Positions 31,867-44,817 of a stretch of DNA of 64,000 nt are shown in pieces. The DNA is taken from positions 1,030,001-1,094,000 of the forward strand of contig MCFH01000004.1 of the NCBI GenBank assembly GCA_002104945.1, in the 5' to 3' direction. The position numbers and the translations under genes were made by a program. Source of the stretch: Piromyces finnis. Lineage: Eukaryota; Neocallimastigomycota; Neocallimastigomycetes; Neocallimastigales; Neocallimastigaceae. Under the pieces are notes generated by a model, which had not been told where the DNA came from, made no database searches, and saw only the letters and a list, made by a program, of their open reading frames with translations. The first letter of the stretch is position 1; every line of letters begins with the position of its first letter.

Positions 31867-33568
31867 AATTAGCGTCAATATTTTTTTATATAAGAAAAAA
31901 ATGTTATTATCAAAATAAATTAAAGAATTATTTTTCGTTATATTTATTAATATAATTTATAATCATTTAATAGAATTTTAAATACAGGAGTATCATTATC
32001 ATATATATACATCAAATTAAATTTATTCACACTATAATAAAAGAACTATATAACATTTAATGACAAATCAATTGTAAATACAATTAATAAATTAAATAAA
32101 ATTTAAAAGTAATATAAAATTCTTTTTATATATATATATAATTTTTAATATTATATTAGGCTTCTTAGCCGTCTTTTCAAATTATAATACTATACATAAA
32201 ATTTAGTTATAAATATGCACTGGTTCTATTAACATATTAACCCTTAAATTATAAATAATTTTTCCAATGTTTTTCCTTTTTTTATATATGTAACGCCAAT
32301 TGTAATTTCGTAATTTCCTATAGCACTTTTTTTTTTCATCTTGTTTTTGTATGTTAATGAAGAATAAGTAGAGTTACACGAGTCAAATTTTTAGTGTTAA
32401 AAATGTCAATGAATTGATCAGAATTTTCACGTGATAAAGTGTATATTAGCACATAGAAATATTGAGTATTAACATAAAATTAAGGCTGAATAATAAATTT
32501 TTTATAACTAATATCAATTGAGTATTATATATGTTAATATTTCTGTATTATTTATTGACAAATATATTAAATTAAATGTAATATATCAATGATACACGTA
32601 TAATATTAAAAAAAAAAGATTTCAAAAAAAAAAAAATATAGAAAGTTAATTAATTAATATTTTAATTAAAAATAAAAAGTTCAATTATACATCTTTAAAA
32701 ATAGTGTCAAGGGAAAAATGGTTCAAAAATGATGAAATAGATTGTTTTTTGTTTTTAAAAAAGTCATTTTATATAATATAATATTATTTTAAAGCTGTCC
32801 TAAATACCTAAATAACTACAATTTTTATAGAAGCAAATAATAAATTATTTCTTTTTTTAAAAAAAAAAAAAAAAAAAGATATATTCTAATAAATATTATT
32901 TTTTTTTTCCTCTTCAATTTTTTAATTATTAGCCTAATATTTAAAAAAGATTTAATATATTATAATCTAATATATATTATTAGTAGTAGACATACTATTT
33001 AATATATCTGAAATAGTTATATATTAATATTACCAATATATTTATTTTATTTTTAAATTATAATATAAAAATAATTTTATTTAAAATACTATTATATTAA
33101 ATATTCTTTTCATTTTTAAAAAAAAAAATAAAATAAAAGGGACTCTTTTTTTTAAAATAATAAAAAAAAGGTAACTATTATATTTTATATAGTATTATAT
33201 GGTATTCCTTTTTTTTTTTTTTGGTTATAAAAATTATTATTTTAAGCATAATATTATAAATATGTTAGTGTAAATTAAAAATTAATAATAATAAATATAT
33301 AAATAAATAATAATGTGTCAAGTGAAATAAATGAAAAAATTGTTTAATAATTAGAAAAAGGATTTATAGTATTTTTTACTTTAAAAAAGAAAGAAAAAAA
33401 GTGAAAAGAAAAGGGAGAAGGGAAAAAGGAGAAAAAGAAATATTAAAAGAAAAAAAGATTTAAAATAAATAAATTTTATAATTTACATTGAAAATTTTAT
33501 ATAATTTATTTACATAATACTAACTTTAAAATTATTTTATACATTGAATTTATTAAAGATAAATAAAA
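31867..33568. other. Intergenic spacer between TSR2 and the anoctamin gene
   Basis: 1.7 kb of A/T-rich sequence. A purine-rich stretch at 33380-33460 lies upstream of the anoctamin start and is probably part of its leader or promoter. No gene or RNA was recognised. Confidence 0.55.
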
Positions 33569-35739
33569 ATGGAATCAAAAGACCCAAAAAGTCCAATTTC
33601 CAAAGAGGCTTTTACTAGTAAAGCAAATGATATTGATTACGTTTTAATTTTCAATACTACTAAAAATGTTATTCCACCAAAAGAAATTGTTGAAAGTGAA
33701 GATTTTATTAAAGGTATTAATGAAGTTTCTTCTGAAGGAAAACAATTCTCTGACCAACGTCAATTATATGTTTTATATTACTGGAAGAACTTATGCAAAA
33801 TTTTATTAGCTGTTGGTTTAGAATTCAAAGTAAAAAAATTAAAGGAAGGTTACCTTGCCTTATGTCTTCACTGTCCAGAAGACGTCTTAGCAGTTGAATA
33901 TTATAAATTCCGGTAATTTTAACAATTTATTAATAGTGATGTTTATATAAAATTTTAATACAATAATATAGATAGATTTTTAGATCCAATTATTAATCTA
34001 TAATATATATGCTACTTTAATATACACTTTTTTAAATTATAGTGTTCAAGAATATTTAAGAGGTATTGGTGTTGCAAGCGCTGACTTTGATGAATTAGAT
34101 ATCAATGATCCAGATGTTCAAAAAAGTATCGCTGAAAAATTACCAACTTCTGATCGTCTCTATATTATCTATAATTTATTAACTCGTCCAACTTGGGAAG
34201 GTGGTGTTGGTATTTCCACTGAAACAGAAGGTGGTTGGCATCAAACTGGTGGTATGTACTTAGAAAGCTTCTTTACCCTCCACAACAAAGAATTAAATAA
34301 CGTAGGTTTCGCTTAATAATTAACAAAATAAAATTTTATGCTATAAGATGACCTAATAATATTTAATAATGCAAACTCGTTTTAATTATTATAAATAGAA
34401 ATGGATCAAACACTGGTCCAAGAAGTATATTCTTTCTACCGATGATATGACTGATATTCGTAATCACTTCGGTACTAGAGTAAGTTCATTTTAAATATTT
34501 TTATAAGTAATTTAGTAACCTTAAATATAAATAATTGGTAATTTAATTAAAAATATCATTATAAATTTTTAGGTTTCTTATTACTTTGCTTTCTTACAAA
34601 AATACTTTATGTCTTTACTTCCACCAGCTATTGTAGGTTTACTTGCTTTCTTCTTTGATAGAAGATTTTCAATTTTCTACGGTATTTTTATTGTAAGTTA
34701 TTCAAATACTAAACAATATGTTATTACACTAGTAATAATTTACAATATCAAAAATATAATTATTCATTACATCAATATATATAATTTATAGGTTTTATAT
34801 GGAATATTCTTTATCATTTTATGGAACCGTCATGCAGATCAACTCGCCATTTTATGGAATGTAAAGAACTGTTCGACAAATGAAAAAGTTAGACCAGAAT
34901 TCAGACCACAAAAAATGGTAAAAGACAAAGTTACTGGAGATTATGTTCCATATTATCCAAATTGGAAAAGATGGGTTAAACGTGTTTGCTTAACTTATCC
35001 ATTTATTTTCTTATGTGCTATTTTTACTGTAATGGTCTTCTTCTGTGTTATCTGTATTGAAATTTGGGTTCGTGATCTTTACCAAGGTCCATTCAAAACT
35101 ATCATGGTAATTCAATATATTTTATAAATACAAAATATAGTTGATATTCTTAAATACTAAACTAAAAAAATCATCATTTTTGTAGGTTTACATTCCAACA
35201 GCAATTTATAGTACTTTCATTCCATTCTTAAATGGTATTTACTTAAGTTTCGCTAGAAAATTCAACAATTTCGAAAACTACGTTACCAAAGTCGAATATG
35301 ATAATCGTTACGCCGAAAAAGTTTTCGTTTTCTACTTTTTAAATTCCTTCATGTCTTTAATCGTCGTCGGCTGGGCTTATATTCCATTCTCTAAGCAATT
35401 CATTTCTTTATTAAAATTAACTCCATTGGGTTCTCTTATTACTGATATCCCATTACCAGGACCAGAAAGATTAGTAGGTAATTACGTTTATGTTATTTTA
35501 ACTGGTCAAGTCTTAAATCTCTTCCAAGAAACTATTATTCCATATCTTAGTAGAAAAATCACTGGTGCTGCTTTTGGTGCTATTTCTAACAAAGATAAGG
35601 ATGAAGAAAAGGATACTGATCCAATTGTTAAACAAATTGAAAAAGAAATGGAACTTCCAATTTATGATGGTAAATATACATTTAGTAATATAAATATAAA
35701 AAATCTAGCAATATATATATATATATATATATTAATAAG

Positions 35740-35815
<76 letters not shown>

Positions 35816-36698
35816 CTTACTAATATTAATATTATTTTCTTTATACAGTTAATGATGATTACTCTGAAATGGTTGTTCAATTTGGTTATGTTTCCTTATT
35901 CTCAATTGTATGGCCACTTGGTTCAGTTATTTCATTTATCAATAACTGGGTTGAATTAAGATCTGATGCTGTAAAAATGTGTATTAACTACCGGTAAATT
36001 TTCTATTTTAAAAAATAGCAAGATTTTATTATTTAAAATAAATATTTTATTAATAAATTTTTTGGTTTTAATGTTTTAATATTTTAGTCGCCCATATCCA
36101 CAAAGATCAGAAAATATCGGACCATGGATTGGTATTTTAGTACGTAGATATGAATTATTAAAAAAATACATGAAAAAAATATTTCAAAAAAAAAAAAGTT
36201 ATTATTAGTATAATTATTGTATAGAAATGGATTATTAATCTAATATTTTTCTTTTTAAAAAAACAATAAAATTAGTCTCTTTTATCATGGCTTTCATCAT
36301 TAACTAATGCTTGGTTTGTTTCTGTTTTCAGATATTGGGAACCAAGAGATCAAAGAAGTACTACTGATATAAATTACAAGGGATTAGTTACTACTCTTGC
36401 AATAGTAATTATTTCTGAACATCTTTACTTCCTCATAAAAATTCTTGGAAATAGTTTCTTCATGGAATGTGTTCCAGGAAAGAGAGATCACATTGTAAAG
36501 AAAGCTGAAATGGAATCTAAAAATAGAATTCTTCGTAAGGTTGGTATCTGTGGTAGCCAAATTGACTTAATAAAGACTGCTGAATCCCCAGAATTCCAAT
36601 TAAAACAAAACACCTCCTATGGTATAGCTCTCAACGCAATTTATGAAAAATTCAACAAAGAAAACTCATCTGTAAAAGAAAATAAAAAAGACTTATAA
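33569..36698 (+). CDS. TMEM16/anoctamin family membrane protein (calcium-activated scramblase or channel)
   Basis: TMEM16 proteins are ten-helix dimers that move lipids or anions across membranes after Ca2+ binding; fungal members are usually scramblases or ER-plasma membrane tethers (Ist2). Nine exons give about 740 residues. The cytosolic N-terminal domain ends in TSDRLYIIYNLLTRP, matching the S-x-R-x-x-I-x-x-I-L motif before TM1. HFGTRVSYYFAFLQKYFMSL leads into TM1 and the WNRHADQLAILWNV loop follows. The Ca2+ site residues known from the family appear kept: Asn and Glu four apart in TM6 (VLNLFQETIIP), an acid pair DYSE before TM7, and Glu/Asp four apart in NNWVELRSDA. Late hydrophobic helices cover IGILSLLSWLSS and VTTLAIVIISEHLYFLI. 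The tail is short and basic, without Ist2's long linker. An (AAT)n tract sits in the intron at 35670-35849. Confidence 0.92.
35747..35813. repeat. (AAT)n repeat in an anoctamin intron
   Basis: About 22 AAT units between two coding exons of the anoctamin gene, preceded by an (AT)n run at 35711-35730. The open frame through it is not coding, because the flanking exons join correctly without it. Confidence 0.92.
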
Positions 36699-37567
36699 GA
36701 AATAATATAAAAAAGATTTTTTGGCTTATTTTTTTTCAATTTTAAGTTTACAAATTTAAAATTAAAGAAAAATAAAGTTAAAAGTACATTAATGATTATC
36801 TTTAAAAAAAAAAAAAAAAGACTAAAGACTAAAAACTAAAGACTAAAACAAAACGAAAAAAAAAAAAAAAAAAAAATTAAAGATAAAATTATTAACATTA
36901 GTATATAATTGATAAATAAATAAATAAATAAAATAAAAAATAACAAATAATATTTATTAAAAAAAATTTTTTTTTTTCAATAATAATTAAATATTATTAT
37001 ATCGGTATATCTTTATTTTTGTTTTTTTTTTGTTTTTTTTTGTTTTTTTTTCTTGTTTTTATGGGATTAACTCTACTGAAATGTATTATGCGTAGTCTTA
37101 ACGAACCATTTAAAATATATATAATACAATAAGAATTAAAAAATTATTAAAATTAAAATAGATATAGATGATAGATATTTTTCCTTAATGAATAAATCTA
37201 AACACATGTTAAAGAATTTTGTAGTAACAATAGATAAAAAAAAAAAAAAAAAAAAAGATTCAATTAATTTTGAGGAATTTCTAAAGGTTTAGTTATACTA
37301 GAAAGCAAAATAACAAATATAAATATGGTTATTATTCCTATTACTAATTACTATTAATTAATTTCTATATATACATTTTATCCTTTTAATATTATAATAA
37401 TATCACACAATGACATAGTTTCATTATGATTTTTTTTTTTCTTTTTTTTTTTTTTTTTTGTTATTTATTTATTGGTTTGTTTATTAATTTATTCTTTATA
37501 ATTGTTTTTTTTTTTTTTTTTTTAAAGTAGAATGATTAAATTGAAAATGTATACTTATAAAAAATAA

Positions 37568-37599
<32 letters not shown>

Positions 37600-37901
37600 A
37601 GAGATTGATATTCATTTTATATTACATAAAATAAATTAATTAAAAATAAATTTTATTGTTATTTTTCTTGATTTTACTATTTAATTATAAAAAAGCATTT
37701 TCATCCCTTTATACACAATTCAATGTACGTATCAAGTATGATTATAAATATAATAACCCTTTCTCTTTTTTTTTTTTTTTTTATTATTATTATTACAATA
37801 ACATTTTCTGTAATAATATGATAATAAATAAAATGAAACTTACATTATTTTAAAAAAAAACACTAATAAAATAAAAGGGTTTTAAAAAAGGTTATTTATG
37901 T
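36699..37901. other. Convergent intergenic region between the anoctamin gene and eIF3h
   Basis: Two 3' ends meet here. The sequence has long poly-A and poly-T runs (for example near 36855-36877, 37238-37257 and 37571-37600), a TTTTTTTTG-type run near 37021-37050 and a few CTAAAGA-like units at 36822-36847. No gene seen. Confidence 0.55.
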
Positions 37902-38978
37902 TTACTTGCGTTGTAAAGCCTTGACCATGAACATTTTAGTCATGCTTGGACCAGCAAATTGTTTTATTTGCTTGCAGTGCATTTCCATTCTTCTAGAAAC
38001 TAATGGGATATCAAGTTCGAAAGAACCGTTAGAGTAAAGTTTTTCAAGGTTTGGAGAAGTTAATTGAAGATCTTCATCAGTGTATTTTTCTGGTTGACCT
38101 TTGCTAACAAGTTCCTTGTTTTCCTTAATTTTCATTTGGTTACTAGCCTTAATCTTGTTAAGTTCCATTTGAACTTGTTTGTACCAGTTGTTGAAAGTCA
38201 TTTGGTTTCTGTTATTCTTATCTATTTCTAAGTTTAATATTTCAAGTTTCTTAATGAGATAGTCTTCGAAATCTAAATCAAGAGCTTCATTATTTTGAGT
38301 TTCTGGAACTAATAAATCAATATTCTTATTTAAGAAGTTTGGAGATGGTTGAGAAAGAACAGAATTAGCATCAACTTGTAAAGTGTTGAGTTCGTCGTAT
38401 TGACTAATTAAACAATCATCATAAATGTTGTTCTTAATTTTAATTGGAATGTTTTCAAAAATCTTAGAAGAATTTAATTTCTTGTTCATATAAGCCTTAA
38501 CATCAAATTCCTTTTCTTTGTAAACTTTCATGAATTCATCAGTAAGTCTGTAAGCATGAAGGTTAATGTTACCTTGAGAAGAACGAACTGGATCGTAAAC
38601 AATAACAACAGATTGTTGAATAGCAGCTTGATAGTTATATTGATTTTCAATGAAAGTGGCATCCCAGAGATTGTTGTCAGCAGTTCTATACCAACCAACA
38701 GTATTAACATCAAAATTCATGTTTCTTAAATTAGTTAACATTCTTAATTGGTAATCAGCACCAGCATTTTGATCTTCCATGTTATCAGCACTAGAGCTTG
38801 AGAATGGGAAACTGTAAGTAATCTTAAGGGTATCCTTAATATCAATACCAAGAATTTGACCAGTAACAGTAGCTGGTAAAGATTCTTGACAGTGCTTAAC
38901 AATTTGAAGAACAACTAAAGAATCAAGTTCGATTTCCTTAATTGGAGTGGTTTCTAAATATTCTTCATAATTTTCCAT
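37902..38978 (-). CDS. EIF3H: Translation initiation factor eIF3 subunit H
   Basis: eIF3h is an MPN-domain subunit of eIF3 that aids scanning and reinitiation. A single uninterrupted exon of 358 residues matches the family length (~350). The MPN domain covers residues ~15-150: LDSLVVLQIVKHCQESLPAT, then GQILGIDIKD, then VNTVGWYRTADNN, and VVIVYDPVRSSQGNINLHAY. The JAMM metal ligands of active deubiquitinases are absent (the H-x-H is not present), as expected for eIF3h. The C-terminal half is helical and ends FAGPSMTKMFMVKALQRK. Codon use is more GC-ending than in most neighbours (AAG, ATC, CCA, TTG), consistent with high expression, and the gene has no introns. It is convergent with the anoctamin gene. 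Confidence 0.95.
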   Translation of the reverse strand: MENYEEYLETTPIKEIELDSLVVLQIVKHCQESLPATVTGQILGIDIKDTLKITYSFPFSSSSADNMEDQNAGADYQLRMLTNLRNMNFDVNTVGWYRTADNNLWDATFIENQYNYQAAIQQSVVIVYDPVRSSQGNINLHAYRLTDEFMKVYKEKEFDVKAYMNKKLNSSKIFENIPIKIKNNIYDDCLISQYDELNTLQVDANSVLSQPSPNFLNKNIDLLVPETQNNEALDLDFEDYLIKKLEILNLEIDKNNRNQMTFNNWYKQVQMELNKIKASNQMKIKENKELVSKGQPEKYTDEDLQLTSPNLEKLYSNGSFELDIPLVSRRMEMHCKQIKQFAGPSMTKMFMVKALQRK

Positions 38979-40199
38979 CTGACGTTTTATTATTACATTA
39001 TTATTTTTGATTGAACAAAGTTGGAATTTATTTTTATTTTAATTATGATATTAAATATTATTTATTTTAATAATGTATTGTATATGTATTATTTTGTTGT
39101 AGTTGTTGTTGTTTACAAAGATTAATAATTTTTAACAAATAATATATTTGATTTTTGCAATTATTTTTAAATAAAATTTATATATATTTTTTCATTGATA
39201 ACATTTTGATTAATAAGGTATTTGAATAGAATGTATATTATAAAATTGATTATTGGTTATTATATATAATTATAATAAAATAATAGTAGTTATAAATATA
39301 TAAAATATTAGTAAGATAAATTTAAAAATTTCATCTTTAATTTTTTAAATTTATTTTTTTTATCTCAATAATTTTCCATTAATTATTTTTATTTAATCAA
39401 TATATTGTGGGCGTATTTATAAATATTAGCATGAGGTATATATAGAGATAATTTTATCAACAATTTAAATTTTATTTATTAATTCCTCTATACAAAATGA
39501 TAAATCCATTGTTAACACTTTAATTTATTTGTATATATAGTTTTTTTTTTGTTTGTTTGATTTTGTTTTTATTTTTTTTGTTTCCACATTCATACATAAA
39601 GCTTATGTAATAATATTTTTCTTCACATCCTTTTCCCACCTTTCACATTTACCATTTCATATATATTACATCATCAATTTATTATATTCTTATATTATTT
39701 TATTATTATGTTATATACCTTCAAATTTACTTTAAGATTTAACAAAATACTTTAATTTTATAATAAATAAAAAAGTGCAAATTTCTAATATAAATTTTTT
39801 TTTTTTCTTAAAATTATTTATTAATATAAAGTATAAACATATAGTTTATAAAAACTGATTGGCTAATATTACTAAATCATTTTATGTATAAGATATATTT
39901 TTATTATATTCTTTATATATTATATTATTGTTGTATCTAATTATGTACATTATTTGATTATAATAACAGAATGTAGAATAATAATTAATATAATGTAATT
40001 AACCTACAAAATATAATATAAAATAAAATTATTTTTAAAAAAGGATTAACCAAACTCAAATTTCTAAATAGCATTGAATGTAATGAATGTAATGGTTAAT
40101 AACATTACACCATTTTGGTATATAAAGCTATTATATTAATTGTTATTATTATTATCATTGCTATATTCTATTATCATTATCATTAATTATTCTGCTTTA

Positions 40200-40270
<71 letters not shown>

Positions 40271-40700
40271 ATTAGTTATCCTTTATTATTATATTTTAAA
40301 TATTATAACTCCAAAATAAAATACAACCAATCATCATTGGTGTATAATACAAATAATACAAAACTTTTTGTTTTGTAATAATAATAAATAATTATAATTA
40401 TAATAAACAATAAAGTTTTATTATTAGAATATATTTTTTTTCTTTTCTAATAATATTTGTTACTTTTTAAATTATAATCTTTTTTTTTATATATTTTTTT
40501 TATTCTCACAAAATCAGTAAAATTATAATATAGATATAGTAAATTAATAGTAATAAATATATAAATAAAAAATAAAAATAATAAGCATTATTCCAACAAA
40601 TATATTAATCAATTTTATTAATTTTAAAATATTTATATACGAAATCTAGTTTTCGATTGAGATAAAAAAAAAAAAAAAGAAAAAAGAAAAAAAAAAAAAA
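38979..40700. other. Divergent intergenic region between eIF3h and NUP93
   Basis: 1.7 kb of AT-rich upstream sequence for both genes, with a (GTT)n stretch near 39093-39113, an (ATT)n repeat at 40202-40268 and a poly-A leader before NUP93. The short hydrophobic frame at 39553-39735 lies in T-rich sequence and is not supported as a gene. Confidence 0.55.
40202..40268. repeat. (ATT)n repeat, intergenic
   Basis: About 22 ATT units, located roughly 430 bp upstream of the NUP93 start codon. Confidence 0.92.
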
Positions 40701-43700
40701 ATGCCAACAAAATTTAGTAAACTTCTTGAGCAATCAAGACAATTAAATAGTCATATTTATAATACTAGTTTACCAATTTTAGAAAGAGATTTAGATCAAA
40801 TCGAAAATCAATCTAGAAAGTTAGCTGCAAAAGCTTTAAGAGCAGGTGAAGGTTTAATTGATACAGGAGCATGTTGTTTATTAGCTAATGGAGGATTTCC
40901 TGTCGAACAGGTATCCCAAATTATGGATAATCTCAACACTTTAACTTTAGCTACTACTTTTGAACCATTACAACCAATACCTGATACAGATATTGAATCA
41001 TTTTTAAATTTAGAATTAGAAAATATTATATTAAAAACAGTAGAACAAGGAAAACTTCAAACTACAAAAGATTTTAATGATTCATTTGAACAATCAATTC
41101 ACAAAGACTGGAAGAATACAAAGCATAAATTATGTGATCATTTAGAACATTCAACAGTTATTAGTAGTAATTCTACTTTAAATTCAATGGGTAAGATTAT
41201 AAAAAAAATAATAGTGAAAATATATTTTGATGTATTTTGTAAAAAATTTCATTCAAATATTTTATTATAATATTGATAGATTTTGAAATTTTAGTATATT
41301 TAATGTTTACATTTATTTGAAATTTGTAATTAGAATTATATGAACAATTAACAATAATAATATATTTATACTTTATTTTAAATTTAATTAAATTAATCAC
41401 TATAATACAAAAATAAATATATTTATTTCAAGTATATCCATTAATCATGAATTATATAAATATATAAAATTAATAATTAATAATTATTTTATTAGATGAT
41501 TTACAAAATACAACCAATTCATTTGTATTCTCACAAGTTCCATTTTCAGGTAATTATCTTATTGTAGTATATAAATAATATATGCATGATATTATATAAA
41601 TTTAATAAATTAATTATTTTTTTTTATCTCTGATAGATTTAACTTCTGATAGTACTAACCAAATTCAAGTAAAAGAATATGCTAATGTCATCAAAAAAAT
41701 AAACCAAATAAGAAATGAATTAAAATCAGCAAAGGTATTCTCTCTTTTCCATGAATGTAGTTTGAAGTTAGCAAGAATTAATTCATCAATACAATCTGTA
41801 AGCGATTCTTGGAAACTATTGACTTATATTTTTAAAGAATCATCTCTTAATAATAAATCAGATGAAAGTTTAATAAAAGAAAAGCAATATGCCAATATAA
41901 GAGGAACTTCCAAAGATATTCCACAAGCTAATACAGATGAATTTAATGCATTAATAATTAATGGATCAAAAAAATACTTCGAAGATACTTTCTGGGAATG
42001 GATTCAAAAAGAAGTCAAAGATAATACCGGAAAGATATTTAATAATGATTCAAAACAATCAGTTATAGATATTATTTCATTATTTATTTCCCTTAGATTG
42101 AAAAAATATGGAGAATGGGATCAGAGTCTTGAATTATTTAATTCATTCCCAATATGGGCAAGTATTTTCTATTTAATTCGTTCTGGACATTTTTCTGAAG
42201 CTATTTATTATATTAATGATATTGATGATAAACTTTTCAATAATAAAAATGATTTGACATTTATTAAATACATCAAAATTTGGATAGATAATAAATTTAA
42301 ATTAAATAAAGAATATCGTGATGAAATTAGAAGTGATTGGAATGAAAGAATCCGTTCATCAATTGATCAAAACACCATAAAAGGAGACCCATTTAAATAT
42401 TGTCTTTACAAAATCATTGGTAGATGTGATATTAATTTCAAACATATTCCTAATCAAATTGTAATTCCATCTGTTGAAGATTATATATGGGTTCATTTAA
42501 CTCTTGTTCAAAGTGGAGTCAACCAAAAAATCAATACTGTTATGTCAGCTATATCCACAACATTCCCAAATACTATTATAGATAATGAGGCTTACACTTA
42601 TGAAAATATGGTAAATAATTTATTAAAATATGAACAAAACTACTTTAATCAAGAAAATATATGGAATATGGTATTGATAATTTGTGGTAAATTTGAAAAT
42701 GTGGTAGACTTTTTATTTTCAAGAGATCAATATCGTATAGAAGCTGTTCATTTTGCAATTGCATTTGCTTATTATGGACTCTTAAGAATAACTAATTCAG
42801 TTTATTCAATTGAATATCTTGTTAATGAAACTAAAACTAATGCTACTTCAAATATTACTAATTCTACATCATTTGATTCTACATTTAATGCACCAACCAC
42901 AAAGAATTCAGGCTTCGGTTTAAACTCAAAATTAGGAAGTTCAAAATCTTCAAAGACTAATCCATTTGTTACAGCACTTAATGTCAACACTGCTAAAAAT
43001 AAATTTAACTCATTTGGATTGGAAAAGGAAGGAAACACTGATATTGATATTACTAATGTTGTTTCAAAATTCAACTTTGCTAGATTAATTCACCAATATT
43101 CTAGTAGTCTTTCAAAACAATATCCAGATGTTGCTCTTCACTACCTTTACTTAATTTGTCTTTATGGTATTAAATTAAATCAAGGTGGAGATAATGATGA
43201 TGATATCGAAATGGAAATTACAACTAAAAATGGAAACAGTTCAGAAGAAGAAAAAACAATTGCTAAGAAATACACTCAATTAACATATAAATATATTCAA
43301 GAATTAGTACTTCTTCAAAAATCAGAAAACATTCCACATTTCTTTGGTCAAATTAGTATTGACGGTGGCATTCAAACTTTAAGTGAGATTGAACAATATA
43401 GAACTCTTATACATATAGGTGATCATCGTCATTTTATAAAATATTTAGTTAAACCAACTGCCCGTAGTTGCGAAAGCGAAGGAAGATTAGCAGATGCTGT
43501 ATATCTTTACAATCTTTCAGAAAACTATGAAACAGTTGTTGATATTCTTAATAAACAATTAAGTGATGCCCTTGCAAGTCATCAATATAGCCTTACTCAA
43601 GATCATCCAGTTATTTTAGCCCAGAATATTATGCAAAATTATGTCAAGCAATCATCTAACTTTGGAAGTTTAGAATCTAAACAAAAAACATGTGCTATTC

Positions 43701-44095
43701 TCATAAAATTAACTCGTTTTATGGATGCCTATCAAAGAAATAGTTTAGCTGAAGCTTTAAATATTATGAAGGAATTAGATATCATTCCATTAGAAGGTGA
43801 TATGACAAAAATCATGGTAAAGGCTGAAGAATTCCAAAGTCTTGATAAAAATATTGTTCGTCTTTTCCCAGAATTATTATTAACTACAATGCGTTGTGCC
43901 TATGGTCTCTGGCGTATGATTAAAAATCAAAAAGAAATCTTTATGTCTGAGAATTCATCTAAAGAACAATTAACACAATTAAATACATTCAAAAAGATGG
44001 CTCGTATGATTATTGTTTTTACAGGAACTATACAATCACGTATGCCAAATGAGGTTTACACTCAATTAAATGAAATAGAAATGGTTATGCAATAA
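40701..44095 (+). CDS. NUP93: Nucleoporin Nup93/Nic96
   Basis: Nup93/Nic96 is a core scaffold of the nuclear pore inner ring. Its N-terminal helix anchors the Nup62 channel complex and its alpha-solenoid binds Nup205/188. Three exons: 40701-41190, 41496-41549, 41637-44095, joined G|AT at both introns, giving 1000 residues, longer than the ~820-840 of human and yeast. The N-terminus FSKLLEQSRQLNSHIYNTSL and ARALRAGE-like KALRAGEGLIDTGACCLLAN fit the helical linker. The solenoid shows FYLIRSGHFSEAIYYIND, then IHIGDHRHFIKYLVKPTARS and EGRLADAVYLYNLSENYE, conserved in Nic96 proteins. The extra length is largely a Ser/Thr/Asn-rich insert near residues 560-640 (around 42840-43060), including NPFVTALNVNTAKNKFNSFG. 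The start follows an A-rich leader and is the first ATG of the frame. Confidence 0.96.
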
Positions 44096-44817
44096 TCCTT
44101 TAAAAAAAAAAACTTATTTAATACCAATATTCAAAAATTAAAATTACAATCTGTAAAATGAATTTAATTATATTTTTAATAAGCAATAAATAGAAATAGT
44201 TGTCTATTATTTTTATTATAAATTTGTTTATTTATTCTATTCATTTATAATTATAATATATTATTTTTTTTCAATACCAATATTATAATAATTTCTTTTT
44301 TTTTTTTTTTAATTTTGTAATTTATTAATCGAACATATCAATATAATTCTTAGTCGTTGTTATTTTTCATTTCTTTCTCCTTTTTTTTTTTTTTTTTTTT
44401 TCCTTCTCTAAAAAGATATATAATAATATATAATAATATATAATAATAATTTTCATATTTCATATAACATATAATTTATTATCCATTAACAAAAAATTAA
44501 TAAAAATAAATAATACTCCTAATTGTTTAAGAAATTGATAAATTATTCTTTAAAACTATTTTCAATTCCTTTTAATTTATCTATCATTTGTTCAAAAAAA
44601 AAAAAAGAAAGAAAGAAAGAAAGAAAAATATATATATATATATATTTAAAATAAATCGTAATAGTGATGTTAACATCAAGTATATGATTAAAACGAAATT
44701 AAATAAATGTATTGAAAATCTAAAATTAAAATAACATAGACTATAGAAATCTATTTTATTTATTATTAAATAGATAAGATAAAATGTTTATTTAATTTAA
44801 TCATTTTTATTTAATAA
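44096..44817. other. Convergent intergenic region between NUP93 and the ketopantoate reductase gene
   Basis: Two 3' ends meet here. It contains poly-T runs, (ATATAATA)n near 44418-44446 and a (GAAA)n run at 44607-44625 followed by (AT)n. No gene seen. Confidence 0.6.

Noticed and set aside
39553-39735. A 60-codon hydrophobic frame upstream of NUP93
   Set aside because: It lies in T-rich sequence where Phe/Ile/Tyr/Leu frames arise by chance; no conserved features.
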